Source: Acetivibrio alkalicellulosi (lineage in GTDB: Bacteria > Bacillota > Clostridia > Acetivibrionales > Acetivibrionaceae). From it: a DNA stretch of 64,000 bases. The stretch is from the NCBI GenBank assembly GCA_008125075.1, contig VLTH01000002.1, positions 1,183,016 through 1,247,015 on the forward strand, in the 5' to 3' direction. Positions 56,947 to 64,000 of the stretch are shown here, piece after piece (the first letter of the stretch is position 1; every line of letters starts with the position of its first letter). A model generated the notes under the pieces. The model was not told the origin of the DNA and made no database searches. It saw only the letters and a list, made by a program, of their open reading frames with translations. The translations under genes were made by a program, and so were the position numbers.

Positions 56947-56982
56947 AAACACCTCTTTAATTTAGTAATAAAAGAAGTGTTT
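56947..56982 (-). terminator. Terminator after the DUF881 genes
   Basis: Stem AAACACCTCTTT / AAAGAAGTGTTT flanked by A and T runs, about 80 bp past the stop at 57064. Confidence 0.7.
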
Positions 56983-57063
56983 AATTTTAACTATTCGTTT
57001 GTATCTGTTTACCGGACTTTTCCTCGAAGTTTTAGACATTTATTAAAATATTATCACTAAATA

Positions 57064-57777
57064 TTAATCGTCGATTTTTAACAAATCATACTTTAATACT
57101 GATCCATCGTCTCTAACTTTTGGAATTAAAATATCTTCTTTTTTTTCAATAGTAATATGGTAGCCACTTGAACGTAAAACTTGTACAATTCCACCTATCA
57201 TATTTAATGATTCATCTAGCTTTTCTGGATCTGCAATAGCTTGAATAGTAAAAGGTGGACTAAATTCTCTCCCATTTATCATCCATTTTGATTGATTACC
57301 TTCTGGATCTAGACATTTAATCTCTGTCATAGCAAGTACACGCTCACCATTTATAGATATTGCTTGGGCTTCTGATGCTCTTAGTTCATTTATAAGCCTT
57401 AAAAAATCTGTCTCAGGGTTCCGCAGACGTCCAGATTGATAGTTAAAAGTAATAAAAACTCCATCACCTTTAACATCAATCAATCCAGCAATAATTTGCG
57501 CCCTTTCTATTTCTCTTAGAATACTCTTTTCCCGAACTTCAGACTCACTTATAAGACTTAAATATTCAGAAACCTGTTTTTCAATTTCCTCATTTCTTAC
57601 TCTTAAATTATAACTATTTCTCTTTTCAACAATAAGCTCTTCTCTTAAAACATCAAGCCTTTCACTATATGCTGTATCAACTCTATTATTATTAATACTT
57701 CTATATTGCCATGACAACATTGTTCCAAGAATTAAACATATAAAAGTTATAGAAATATTTCGTGCAAATTTTAACAT
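57064..57777 (-). CDS. DUF881-family membrane protein (third of three)
   Basis: The 237-residue protein has an N-terminal helix (7-27), a long coiled coil (about 35-85) and a DUF881 domain with GLIDVKGDGVFITF, INELRASEAQAISINGERVLAMTEI and PFTIQAIADPEKLDE. DUF881 proteins (YlxW/YlxX in Bacillus) lie near division and sigma genes; their role is unknown. It lies 135 bp after the middle copy and is the most similar of the three to it. A terminator follows. Confidence 0.88.
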   Translation of the reverse strand: MLKFARNISITFICLILGTMLSWQYRSINNNRVDTAYSERLDVLREELIVEKRNSYNLRVRNEEIEKQVSEYLSLISESEVREKSILREIERAQIIAGLIDVKGDGVFITFNYQSGRLRNPETDFLRLINELRASEAQAISINGERVLAMTEIKCLDPEGNQSKWMINGREFSPPFTIQAIADPEKLDESLNMIGGIVQVLRSSGYHITIEKKEDILIPKVRDDGSVLKYDLLKIDD

Positions 57778-57912
57778 TTAATAATCCTCCAGTTATCCCC
57801 ATTTGTCTTAAAGTAGTGTTCTAAAAATAAACTAATAGTTTCTCTGTAATTTTACTTTAGTTTTACTTAATCTAGCATAGTTTTAAAATAGAAAAACAAA
57901 ACTAAATTTCTT

Positions 57913-58647
57913 TTAACTTATATATTTTAGCAACTGACTATCCTTGTCATACTTCTTAATTATAATATCCTCTTGCTTTTCAATACTACTTTCAAACATA
58001 TCTCCAATCTGAACCATTTCATTAAACATATATACTAGATAGTCTATACTTTCAACTGGAACAATGGCTTTTATTACATAAGGTTCACTGTAATAATTAC
58101 CATTTATTATAAATTTGTTGTCATCTGTCGCATTAACCTCTGTCATAGCTACAATCCGCTCATCATTTATTGATATTGCTTTAGCTTCCCATGCTCTAAG
58201 TTGATTAATAAGTCTAACTAAAAATAGTTGTCTATGTCTTTTATAACTCATCAATATATCATAAAAATCACTGTTTTCTTCAAAATCACTAATTGATAAT
58301 TTATAGTAACTATTCAATGTTATAATAACACCGGAACCCTTGACATCAGTCAGTCCTGCCATAATTTGAGCTCTTTCAATTTCTGTCTTTATATCGTGTT
58401 CAATTTTTTCCATACCAACTTTTGCATGGCGATAATCCGATAACTGCTTTTTAACTTCTTCACTCCTAGCTCTTAAATTTTCATTAACTCTCTTTTCTTC
58501 AATAAGCTCTTCTTGCATAGTTTCAAGGTTTGATCTCTGAGATGTTGCTACTCTATTATTATTATCAATGCTCTTATACTGCCAGGCTGTCATTGTCCCC
58601 AGCACAAAACATATCAATGTCATAGATAAAATTCTTCCTACTCTCAT
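57913..58647 (-). CDS. DUF881-family membrane protein (second of three)
   Basis: The 244-residue protein has the same plan: helix 7-24, coiled coil (about 35-90), DUF881 core with GLTDVKGSGVIITL, NQLRAWEAKAISINDERIVAMTEV and PYVIKAIVPVE. An insert of about 20 residues after the first core strand (FEENSDFYDILMSYKRHR) is absent from the other copies. Its start touches the last base of the preceding gene, so translation is coupled. Confidence 0.88.
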   Translation of the reverse strand: MRVGRILSMTLICFVLGTMTAWQYKSIDNNNRVATSQRSNLETMQEELIEEKRVNENLRARSEEVKKQLSDYRHAKVGMEKIEHDIKTEIERAQIMAGLTDVKGSGVIITLNSYYKLSISDFEENSDFYDILMSYKRHRQLFLVRLINQLRAWEAKAISINDERIVAMTEVNATDDNKFIINGNYYSEPYVIKAIVPVESIDYLVYMFNEMVQIGDMFESSIEKQEDIIIKKYDKDSQLLKYIS

Positions 58648-59345
58648 TAGTTCAAAACCTCCACTCCAGTAGTTAAAACATCAATGTTTCCACTGTATTT
58701 TGGTATAACAATGTCCTTAGCATCTCTAACTTGATATCTAATATTTTCATAATTAAAAACTACACTTACTAAATAACTATTAAAAAAGTACTCTCTTATA
58801 TTTTTTGAATCTCCTATTATCCTTATTTCATACGGAACTGGATATCTATTCCTATTAATTCTAACGGCAGGTCCTGCACAGATTATTTCAGTTGTAGATA
58901 TTATTCTTTCATTGTTTATCGACATTGCCACAGGCTCGGCTTTTTTTATTTCATTAATTATCTCATATAAATAAAAATCATGTACAACATCACCATCTTC
59001 TAAAGCATCATTTAAAGTTATAATTACTCCATCACCAACTACTTCTGTAAGGCCTGCTAATATTCTTGCCTTGTCCCACTCCTGTGTAATTTCGCCACTA
59101 TTTCTCTCCTCCATTATTTCTCTCAATATCAAATCCCTTGTCTTTATGTTTTGGTCAATTTCTTCTCTTAACTTGCTACCTCTTAGTTTTTCATAGTTAA
59201 GCTCATCTGTCAGAGCTTCAATAGCTAAAGCAACCGAAGGCTCTTCTGTCTCTTGACTCATAATACTTCTAAATTGCAGTGCCAATATAAATCCTAAAAT
59301 CATAAATACAAATAGTAATATGTTGCTCTTGTTATTTTTATCCAT
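58647..59345 (-). CDS. DUF881-family membrane protein (first of three)
   Basis: The ATG at 59345 has an AGAGG site; the open frame extends to 59387, but with poor support. From 59345 the protein has 232 residues: a helix (about 8-26), coiled coil and DUF881 core with GLTEVVGDGVIITL, INEIKKAEPVAMSINNERIISTTEI and YEIRIIGDSKNIREY. It heads a row of three paralogues. The three products may interact through their coiled coils. Confidence 0.85.
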   Translation of the reverse strand: MDKNNKSNILLFVFMILGFILALQFRSIMSQETEEPSVALAIEALTDELNYEKLRGSKLREEIDQNIKTRDLILREIMEERNSGEITQEWDKARILAGLTEVVGDGVIITLNDALEDGDVVHDFYLYEIINEIKKAEPVAMSINNERIISTTEIICAGPAVRINRNRYPVPYEIRIIGDSKNIREYFFNSYLVSVVFNYENIRYQVRDAKDIVIPKYSGNIDVLTTGVEVLN

Positions 59346-59633
59346 ATTATACAACCTCTTTATTGTAGCTTTTTTTATTACTTCCATTTACCATTGGCAA
59401 AACATTATTTAAACTACCTATAATTTAATTCTACATTAAATTACTCCTATTTCAAGTACATTCACAAATTCTTAAAAATTATTTTTAAAACCAGTCTAAT
59501 TATACCTTATTTTACTACATGTCATCAAGTTTTTTTATACTTTTACAAACATTTCAACTCCATAAACATTCATGATCAAAAATTATAAATAAGACAACCA
59601 CTGGTTATAATATTTTAAAAGGAGGTAGTTAAA

Positions 59634-60245
59634 TTGCTTAGTAATTTGTTAGACACAAAACTTACAAAAAGAGAAGCTAGTGTTACAATGGAAAATGTCC
59701 TTTTTAATTCAAAATCCGAAAGCGGTGGCAAGCAAGATGTGAACTTTTTAAATGATCTTATATCTGAAAAACTTCTTATACAGGAGGAATTTATACTTAA
59801 AAGAACCAATATTGACTTTAGAGAGGAATTATATGAGGAAATATACCCTAAAGTAAGTCATGAAAGCTCAAGACATTATTTTTGCCGGGCTATTGTTCAA
59901 GAAGAACTCAAAAAACTAGCAATTGATACAACATACGATACACAAGCTGGTGACATGAGCATTCTGCGCTCTAGTTCTATATATGACATTGCTGCAAATG
60001 ATATGAGTTTTCTCATTGATATAGGTCTTACACCCGCTCGCAATTATTATAAAGGTCTCACAGACCTTAAGGTAAAGTATTATCTTATAAGCACCTATTT
60101 CGATGACTATATGGACGAAATAATATTTTGTTCTCTTAAAAGAACAAATGATACTTCATTTATTAATTCTGTTAGAAATTATGAAGAAAGTTTTAGAACA
60201 AATTACTCACTAGGTGAAGAATATAAATTTGACAATCTTAATTAG
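59634..60245 (+). CDS. Unrecognised protein
   Basis: The 203-residue protein starts with TTG at 59634 behind AAAGGAGG, a well-spaced ribosome site. It is soluble, acidic and mostly helical. Notable stretches are KLTKREASVTMENVLF, LNDLISEKLLIQEEFILK and SRHYFCRAIVQEELKKLA. There is no signal peptide or membrane segment. I do not recognise a family. It lies alone between the divergent DUF881 row and another unknown plus-strand gene, 144 bp away. Confidence 0.7.
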   Translation: MLSNLLDTKLTKREASVTMENVLFNSKSESGGKQDVNFLNDLISEKLLIQEEFILKRTNIDFREELYEEIYPKVSHESSRHYFCRAIVQEELKKLAIDTTYDTQAGDMSILRSSSIYDIAANDMSFLIDIGLTPARNYYKGLTDLKVKYYLISTYFDDYMDEIIFCSLKRTNDTSFINSVRNYEESFRTNYSLGEEYKFDNLN

Positions 60246-60389
60246 CTTAGAGACCAACCCTAGACTGCTTTATATAATTTAATTTAAACTTTTTTTATAA
60301 AAAACTTAAAATAAACAAAATTTTTTACTTTAAAGCTTTTGATTTGTGGTATAAAATATATATCGGTAAATAAAAAGGGGGTTTAGTAT

Positions 60390-60725
60390 ATGTTCTACCA
60401 CGTAAGATACCAAACAGGTGAAATTGTTGATGTTGTAAAGGACATGAAAAATGGAAATATACCATGTATGGATGTAAAAGATATGGACGAGTTTATGTGG
60501 GTTGTAAAACAATTATCAAAGCATGATGTTTTTTTAGTTGAAAGCATTCCTTTTGATAAAAGTGTAAGAGATCCACTAAAAGAGCCTGAATTTGAATTTA
60601 GAGCTGCATTCTCTTCTCAGGCATCTTTTTGTACAAGTATAGACAATATAAGCGAACTTATGTATATTGATTTTTTCTTTGAACCTTATCAAGAAAAAGA
60701 TTATGATCCTATATTCGGTGATTAG
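60390..60725 (+). CDS. Unrecognised small protein
   Basis: The 111-residue protein starts at an ATG behind AAAAGGGGG. It is acidic and soluble, with an opening reading FYHVRYQTGEIVDVVKD and an end rich in Phe, Asp and Glu (IDFFFEPYQEKDYDPIFGD). No family is recognised. A strong hairpin terminator follows directly, so it is a defined transcription unit, possibly with the gene upstream. Confidence 0.7.
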   Translation: MFYHVRYQTGEIVDVVKDMKNGNIPCMDVKDMDEFMWVVKQLSKHDVFLVESIPFDKSVRDPLKEPEFEFRAAFSSQASFCTSIDNISELMYIDFFFEPYQEKDYDPIFGD

Positions 60726-60736
60726 GAAATCTGAAA

Positions 60737-60769
60737 GTGAACCCGTTTAGCGAAAGCTAACGGGTTCAC
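60737..60769. terminator. Strong bidirectional terminator
   Basis: Arms GTGAACCCGTT and AACGGGTTCAC with a GAAA loop between AGC and GCT make a near-perfect stem between convergent genes. Confidence 0.85.
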
Positions 60770-60789
60770 AGAAAGTCCAACGAATAAAT

Positions 60790-63252
60790 TTAACTTTTAC
60801 TTATTTCTCTTACTTTATTTACATAAAGATCTGTTAATTCTTCTGCAAACTCTGCCGAATAGCTCTCACTTTTTATTCTGCAAACTGGTTGCTCTGCATC
60901 TGGTAAAACTAAAACCCATCCTCCATCTTTAAATATTTTCACACCTTCTAAAGTCTCTATACTATTATCATTATTTTCTTGTATTATCTGCCGTATAACT
61001 TTTCCCTTAGCATTCCAAGAACACTCAACTTCCTTTTCATTTGTATGAAAATCAGGTATCATATTAACTAAGTCTGAAAGCTTATGGTCATTTGCTTTCA
61101 TAAAGTCTAATATTTTTACAATTCCAGCAATGGCATCAAAATTAAGTATAAACTGATCATATACTTGTTCTTTAATATCATTTCCTAAAATTTTGTTCAT
61201 TAAATCTTGATGTGAAGTTTTTGTTCTTATAACTTTTCCGTTATTTTCTACAGCAAGCTTTTCAACAACATGACTTGTAGAAATAGGTACGACAACAGTT
61301 CCTCCCTCAATGGTTCTAAACATCATTAATGAGATAAGAGCCGTAAACATATCATCTGTAACAATCCGTCCTAAATCATCAACTAGAAGCATCTTTTCTG
61401 ACGTATCATCAATTGATACACCTAAGTTAAAATCTCCCATTTTAACCATTTTAGCAAAATGCTCTCTGTTTTTTTGATTTTTATCTTTATTTGATGAATT
61501 ACCATAACTAATATTAAGATTTATTTTTTCAATTGAACATCCTATATTTGTTAATAAATCTGTAACAGTATTTAATATAGCTTCCGATGATGAATTCAAA
61601 GCAATCTTATAATCTATTTTTTTTGATGTAATGCTGTTAATAATATTTCTAAGATAAAATTTTGTGTAATCGGGTATTATTTCAACATCTTTAATAGAAC
61701 TACCTTCACATCTGCTAAAATCCTCTCTTTGAAACATAGTTTCTATTTTACGCTCTGTTCCCCTGTCAATATTGCTTCCATTTTTATCAATAAAATCCAC
61801 CTGAAGCCTTCCTACATTTCTGCTTGAAGTACCAATATGAATACCACCATCTGCTCCATAAAACCTTACAGCTGATCTTATAACAGGCAAATGCATTGTT
61901 CCAAAATCTAATACTTTTAGTCCTGAAGATATCAAACCTGCTATAAAAGAAATTTTTAGCATTTTAGCAGGTCCTGAATCATCGGAACTTACTCCTATTC
62001 TTCCCTTACCTTTAAATGTTGAACCATATGCAGCTCCCAATTTAGATGCATATTCAGGTGTTATATCTACATTTATTTCACCTGCCATACCTCTAAATCC
62101 AAAAATTGATCTAATAAACTTAGATCCCCATACCAGATTTGAATTAACTTCTGTCTCCTGTTCCACCATTTTATCAGGCCAAATTTTAATATTCGGCTTT
62201 ACTACTGCTTTTTCTTTTATTAAAGTTCCATCACCAATAACAGAATTTTCAAACGCTGATACACTATCTTTTAAATTAACTTTATTACATATTACACTTC
62301 CTCTTAGCTGAACATTAGTATCTAAGATATTATTTTTCCAGATGACACTCCTTTTTATTCCACTTCTCTCACCTACAATATTGTTGTCTCCTAAAACATT
62401 AAAACTACCTAACACAGCTCCACTTTTTATCTTTGTATTTGCTCCTATTATGCAAGGAGCTTCAATTGTTACATTTCCTTCAATTTCGCAGTCATCACCA
62501 ACCCATATTCCCTCTCTCATTTCTTTTCCAGGTATATTTACTTTTACTCGCTTTTCAAGTACATCCTTATGGGCTTGAATGTATGCGTTTAAATCTCCTA
62601 TATCACACCAGTATTCATTACTTATATATCCATACATAGGCTTATTTTCTTTAAGGAGTATAGGGAAAAGGTCTTTACTAAAATCAAACATTTCGTTTTT
62701 ATTAAAATATTTTAAAACATCCGGTGAAAGAATATATATTCCAGTATTAACAGTATCACTAAATACTTCTCCCCAACTTGGTTTTTCTAAGAATCGTGTT
62801 ATTCTTCCATCGTCGTCAGTTACAACAACACCATATTCTAAAGGAATATCAACTTTTTTTAAAACTAGGGTAGCTATTGCTCCTTTGCTAAAGTGAAAAT
62901 CTATAGCTTTACTCAAATCAATATCAGTTAGAGCATCTCCGCTTATTACTATAAATGTATCATCTAAAAAATCCTCAGCATTTTTTACGCTACCTGCTGT
63001 TCCCATTGGTTTATCTTCTACGTAGTATTTTAAGTTTACGCCTAGTTCCCTTCCATCACCAAAGTAATCTTTAATAGCATTAGGCAAATACTGTAAAGTC
63101 ACAGCAATATCTGTTAGTTTGTGACTTTTAAGCAATTCTATAATATGTTCTACAACTGGTTTGTTTACCATGGGTACCATAGGTTTGGGTATATTGCATG
63201 TAAGTGGTCTGAGTCTGGTACCTTCGCCTCCCGCCATGATAACTGATTTCAT
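60790..63252 (-). CDS. Mannose-1-phosphate guanylyltransferase / phosphomannomutase-like fusion
   Basis: Starting at the ATG at 63252 gives 820 residues. Residues 1-235 are a nucleotidyltransferase ([31 protein letters not shown]). About 245-370 are left-handed beta-helix repeats (hexapeptides such as [20 protein letters not shown]). Residues 380-820 are a phosphohexomutase fold, with [15 protein letters not shown]. In the mutase part the usual phosphoserine motif TASHN is replaced by [10 protein letters not shown], and the metal loop is not obvious, so mutase activity is doubtful. The N-terminal half probably makes GDP-mannose or another sugar nucleotide for surface polymers. Confidence 0.88.
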   Translation of the reverse strand: MKSVIMAGGEGTRLRPLTCNIPKPMVPMVNKPVVEHIIELLKSHKLTDIAVTLQYLPNAIKDYFGDGRELGVNLKYYVEDKPMGTAGSVKNAEDFLDDTFIVISGDALTDIDLSKAIDFHFSKGAIATLVLKKVDIPLEYGVVVTDDDGRITRFLEKPSWGEVFSDTVNTGIYILSPDVLKYFNKNEMFDFSKDLFPILLKENKPMYGYISNEYWCDIGDLNAYIQAHKDVLEKRVKVNIPGKEMREGIWVGDDCEIEGNVTIEAPCIIGANTKIKSGAVLGSFNVLGDNNIVGERSGIKRSVIWKNNILDTNVQLRGSVICNKVNLKDSVSAFENSVIGDGTLIKEKAVVKPNIKIWPDKMVEQETEVNSNLVWGSKFIRSIFGFRGMAGEINVDITPEYASKLGAAYGSTFKGKGRIGVSSDDSGPAKMLKISFIAGLISSGLKVLDFGTMHLPVIRSAVRFYGADGGIHIGTSSRNVGRLQVDFIDKNGSNIDRGTERKIETMFQREDFSRCEGSSIKDVEIIPDYTKFYLRNIINSITSKKIDYKIALNSSSEAILNTVTDLLTNIGCSIEKINLNISYGNSSNKDKNQKNREHFAKMVKMGDFNLGVSIDDTSEKMLLVDDLGRIVTDDMFTALISLMMFRTIEGGTVVVPISTSHVVEKLAVENNGKVIRTKTSHQDLMNKILGNDIKEQVYDQFILNFDAIAGIVKILDFMKANDHKLSDLVNMIPDFHTNEKEVECSWNAKGKVIRQIIQENNDNSIETLEGVKIFKDGGWVLVLPDAEQPVCRIKSESYSAEFAEELTDLYVNKVREISKS

Positions 63253-63288
63253 TTGATTCATCCTTTCGTAAGTTTCTTCTGAATACAA

Positions 63289-63669
63289 ACTACTAAATGC
63301 TGAAAATATAACTATTCCACCTCAAACCTTATTTGATGCTAAATAGGCTCGGTGAAAAGTTGAAGTAATATTTCAGCTAATCCTTATATAAAATATTTAC
63401 ATTTATTCCATTTCATAAATTTTAATCGTTTAAATACTAATCTCACTCCTTATTAAATATTTTATTACTTCTAATTAAAGCTTTTGTAATAATCCTTATT
63501 TTAATTCATTTTAATTTTAATCAAGTTTGTTATTTTCTGTTTTTAATGGTCAAGCTCATTTATTATACTCATGAAATACTTGTTTTATTACACTATATTT
63601 TAATCAAATGCTAGATAGTAACAATTTATGTCTGTATAAAATATAATAATTTAAAGGGGGAATTATTAT
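63289..63669. other. Intergenic region with dispersed repeat
   Basis: About 380 bp between divergent genes. It holds the palindromic repeat (63297-63385) and very AT-rich sequence with probable promoter of the next gene near 63630-63650. Confidence 0.5.
63297..63385. repeat. Dispersed palindromic repeat, copy upstream of the GMPP fusion
   Basis: GCTGAAAATATAACTATTCC faces AAGTAATATTTCAGCTAATC, with TTATTTGATGCTAAATAGGC in the centre. Confidence 0.7.
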
Positions 63670-64000
63670 ATGTTTTTTTATGGTAGGCAAATGTATCCAA
63701 ATAACCAAAAAAATCAAGTTACTCAAAGTAGTGCTGCTGAAAGTGTAGATATATCGAATCTTAAAAAATTAATTCTAGAAAGTTTAGAACATCTATCTGA
63801 TAATATGGATGAGCTAAAAAAAACAATTAACAAACTTAGTGTAAAAATAGACAATATAGAGGCTAAGCAAGCCATTTTAGAAAATCAAATTGATTCAGAG
63901 GACTTTTTGTCAGGCAGAATTTCTCAATCAGATATTTTAAATATGAAAGCCGAGCTTGATTTATTAAAAAAAGATACTCCTAAAAATTCAAATGATAACC
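63670..64000 (+). CDS. Coiled-coil protein, cut by the right edge
   Basis: A frame of at least 110 codons opens at an ATG behind AAAGGGGGA. After an Asn/Gln/Ser-rich start comes a long heptad pattern (LKKLILESLEHLSDNM, ELKKTINKLSVKIDNI, EAKQAILENQI), so a coiled coil is likely. No signal peptide. The C-terminus is outside the window. Family not recognised. Confidence 0.65.
   Translation, partial: MFFYGRQMYPNNQKNQVTQSSAAESVDISNLKKLILESLEHLSDNMDELKKTINKLSVKIDNIEAKQAILENQIDSEDFLSGRISQSDILNMKAELDLLKKDTPKNSNDN

Overview
The window is AT-rich DNA from a Gram-positive, endospore-forming member of the Clostridia. The best evidence is the block yqfC, yqfD, phoH, yqfF, ybeY, dgkA-PAP2, cdd, era, yqzL, recO, a Firmicute core cluster that includes sporulation genes. 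Supporting signs are a PdaA-type deacetylase, a c-di-GMP-I riboswitch, and one protein carrying both a cohesin and a type I dockerin, modules typical of cellulosome-forming clostridia. I cannot name the species.

Positions 1-13.7 kb are accessory DNA. There are two displaced RHS C-terminal cassettes: one on the minus strand running off the left edge, and one on the plus strand with a probable immunity gene. An IS66-type element (1982-4434) sits inside an IS110-type transposase gene; its 8-bp target duplication differs at one base, and removing the insert restores the IS110 reading frame. A stand-alone HRDC protein follows. Next is a roughly 3-kb unit bounded by 50-bp inverted repeats, holding a frameshifted rve-type transposase and a roughly 655-bp imperfect palindrome. 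Solo and tandem copies of the same element ends lie on both sides.

Positions 12.4-26.9 kb hold the centrepiece, a 4371-residue secreted protein. Its order is signal peptide, charged linker, protease propeptide, subtilisin-type S8 protease, three PPC-like domains, cohesin, CnaB-like domain, dockerin, beta-rich segment, Kelch propeller, RHS entry domain, bacterial SH3 domain, a very long YD-repeat shell, the RHS core, and a phosphodiester-glycosidase (NAGPA-type) tip. A DUF5050-like lipoprotein gene lies 80 bp downstream on the same strand. The RHS core of this gene shares a 254-bp perfect direct repeat with the left-edge cassette and a similar inverted segment with the plus-strand cassette, so the tips could be exchanged by recombination or inversion. 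A PhoB-like regulator and a multi-membrane-segment sensor kinase lie just upstream of the giant gene.

Positions 30-64 kb are mostly housekeeping: murJ-cinA; ldh; a MoxR / DUF58 / transglutaminase operon; glyA; DUF2225 and VanW proteins; thiI with a cysteine desulfurase; a PilZ protein; the recO-to-yqfC block; a PdaA-like deacetylase; three tandem DUF881 membrane proteins; three unrecognised plus-strand genes, one cut by the right edge; and a mannose-1-phosphate guanylyltransferase/phosphomannomutase fusion with a degenerate mutase motif. A c-di-GMP-I riboswitch (46960-47038, plus strand) with its own promoter-like -10 box has no recognisable downstream gene and points into the antisense of recO. 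A dispersed palindromic repeat of about 100 bp occurs in at least three intergenic spaces (39.7, 49.8 and 63.3 kb), with partial matches at 30.0 and 41.1 kb. I saw no rRNA, tRNA or CRISPR array.
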